Shown: piece after piece, positions 63,131 through 64,000 of the stretch
Layout of the letters: each line of letters starts with the position of its first letter
How positions within the stretch are numbered: the stretch's first letter is position 1
From: Virgibacillus proomii
Lineage (GTDB): Bacteria; Bacillota; Bacilli; Bacillales; Amphibacillaceae
Direction of reading: 5' to 3'
Length of the DNA: 64,000 nt
NCBI RefSeq assembly: GCF_900162615.1
Contig: NZ_FUFN01000010.1
Location: forward strand, 378,149-442,148
Translations under genes and position numbers: made by a program
The notes under the pieces: generated by a model
The model's input: only the letters and a program-made list of their open reading frames with translations
The model's database searches: none
What the model was told of the DNA's origin: nothing

Positions 63131-63268
63131 CTACTTAAACATTAAAGTAAATATATCTTTTAAAAAAAGTGAAACGAAATTGAACACGCCATAAAAAAAT
63201 AAATACATGATCAGGAATACGAATGCATCCTTTTTACTAAAAGAAAAAGAGATCTCGTATTGATCCAT
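63131..63268 (-). CDS. Small membrane peptide (45 residues)
   Basis: Starts MDQYEISFSFSKKDA and has one hydrophobic segment (FVFLIMYLFFYGVFNFVSLF) ending FTLMFK. It has a good ribosome site (GAGGTGG, 5 bases before ATG) and a terminator immediately after the stop, so it is a complete transcription unit. No family was recognised; the amphipathic ends and single helix fit the class of small membrane regulators or toxins. Confidence 0.55.
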   Translation of the reverse strand: MDQYEISFSFSKKDAFVFLIMYLFFYGVFNFVSLFLKDIFTLMFK

Positions 63269-63339
63269 ATTACCACCTCGTCTTATTTAAGATACACCAG
63301 ATTCTTATATCCTTACAAGCATTCTTTATGGCTTATTTT

Positions 63340-63470
63340 TTTCTGACTTTTAGAGTTGTATGATACACAGAAGTCTAAGTGGGAACGACATCTAAATTCC
63401 CGATTCGCTAAACTAACAATCAGTAGGAGATGGAGGAAAACTCCTACTGAATGAAGATTCACGTTATGAT
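63340..63470 (+). repeat. Interspersed repeat, partial core copy
   Basis: AGAGTTGTATGATACACAGAAGTC, ATCTAAATTCCCGATTCG, then a strong 3' hairpin CAGTAGGAG (63421-63429)/CTCCTACTG (63441-63449), followed by AATGAAGATTCACG. Confidence 0.7.
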
Positions 63471-63601
63471 TGTAGTAAAATGAATCACCTTTTTCCATCT
63501 ATACGATCACAGAAAGATTCCTAAATCCATATAAAGATTCTCTTCCGCTTTTCTTAAATCGGAGTTCTACTAGAATGGTGATTATAATTTATTAACCCAT
63601 C

Positions 63602-64000
63602 CTAGTTAAGCTGTCGATACCATTTAGCTGCTTCCTGTACTTCTCTTAATGTCAATTGATGCCCGCTATTTTCCCAATGTAAATGTACATTTGCTGAAGC
63701 ATCCTGTAACAACTGTTTAAGATCTTCTGATTCTTGAGCAGGGCAAATAGGATCATTTGTTCCTGCTGCAATAAATACATCGACTTTAGATAAATCAGGT
63801 AACTCAATGCCGCGTCTTGGAACCATTGGATGATGCAAAATCGCTCCCCGCAGGGCATCCTGATGGTGAAATAATAAGCTTGCAGCAATATTTGCACCAT
63901 TAGAATAACCAATGGCAAATATGTGATCACGAGCAAAGTTATATGTTACAGCGGCTTCATTTAGGAAATTAAGTAATTCTTCTGTTCGAAATACTAAATC
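63602..64000 (-). CDS. mhqD: MhqD-like carboxylesterase, 5' part off the edge
   Basis: C-terminal two thirds of an alpha/beta hydrolase. The frame is open to base 64000, so the start lies beyond the window. Visible: DLVFRTEELLNFLNEAA, the nucleophile in AIGYSNGANIAASLLFHH, RGAILHHPMVPRRGIELPD, the acid in AAGTNDPICP, and the catalytic His in ENSGHQLT. The segment order closely follows the B. subtilis MhqD carboxylesterase, which belongs to the methyl-hydroquinone response. The nearby CatE-like dioxygenase points to the same quinone-detoxification theme. Confidence 0.85.
   Translation of the reverse strand, partial: DLVFRTEELLNFLNEAAVTYNFARDHIFAIGYSNGANIAASLLFHHQDALRGAILHHPMVPRRGIELPDLSKVDVFIAAGTNDPICPAQESEDLKQLLQDASANVHLHWENSGHQLTLREVQEAAKWYRQLN

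Noticed and set aside
1..64000. CRISPR array, tRNA/rRNA genes, prophage or integrative element
   Set aside because: Repeats are dispersed and hairpin-like rather than regularly spaced with unique spacers. No tRNA fold, integrase, transposase or phage structural gene was seen.

Overview
The window is low-GC DNA with Firmicute-style gene starts: strong AGGAGG-type ribosome sites, frequent TTG and GTG starts, and sigma-A-like promoters. The closest recognisable relatives of its genes are Bacillaceae proteins (YdhK, YhjQ/Csp3, YteJ, YfkAB, BmrA-, CatE- and MhqD-like). A halotolerant Bacillaceae of the Virgibacillus/Oceanobacillus type is my inference, not something a marker gene proves. No rRNA, tRNA, CRISPR array or intact insertion sequence was seen.

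Layout. 1-6.2 kb: the 3' part of a CadA-type metal ATPase, a KtrB/KtrD potassium channel subunit, and a PadR-DUF1700-DUF4097 envelope-stress operon with a visible promoter and operator. 6.5-14.4 kb: metal and copper handling (YdhK lipoprotein, Csp3 copper store, CopB ATPase with a CsoR-like operator), a two-component system and a Nudix hydrolase. 14.9-22 kb: HelD, two gene relics (a frameshifted membrane protein and the C-terminal quarter of an isoleucyl-tRNA synthetase), PdxK, and the SppA-YteJ pair. 23-29 kb: a complete cydABCD operon. 29.5-46.8 kb: a 1045-residue hybrid sensor kinase with two kinase modules, RibD-RibA without a riboswitch, a TetR-controlled ABC exporter, a BmrA-like exporter, BrnQ, a GntR regulator and an EcsC protein. 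46.9-51.8 kb: a decayed copy of yfkAB upstream of the intact one, a nucleoside deoxyribosyltransferase, an MscS channel gene interrupted by an in-frame TGA, and a flagellin C-terminal relic.

52-58.5 kb is the accessory core and the most interesting part. It holds an LXG polymorphic toxin with an AHH-type nuclease tail that apparently starts at ATT, and its overlapping immunity gene. Convergent with these, and sharing a 23-bp hairpin terminator, is an RNPP-type (HTH+TPR) regulator. Its 3' end overlaps a 52-codon gene for a secreted peptide carrying three EPKPTA repeats, which looks like a multi-copy pheromone precursor. Next come a frameshifted small protein, a frameshifted DUF2599 secreted protein, a small membrane protein and a PemK-like toxin/antitoxin pair whose toxin is frameshifted. 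58.6-64 kb returns to chromosomal genes: DUF3891, a CatE-like dioxygenase under a perfect consensus promoter, a Ca2+/Na+ antiporter, a 45-codon membrane peptide, and an MhqD-like esterase running off the right edge.

Throughout, intergenic spaces carry a high-copy, apparently undescribed structured repeat. It has a core flanked by TATCCCGNATGTAAG and CCTAAATNCCCGATTCGTT, and a second small hairpin whose stem changes between copies while still pairing. Some copies add a left module with its own nested stems. At least sixteen full or partial copies occur, alongside MITE-like elements.
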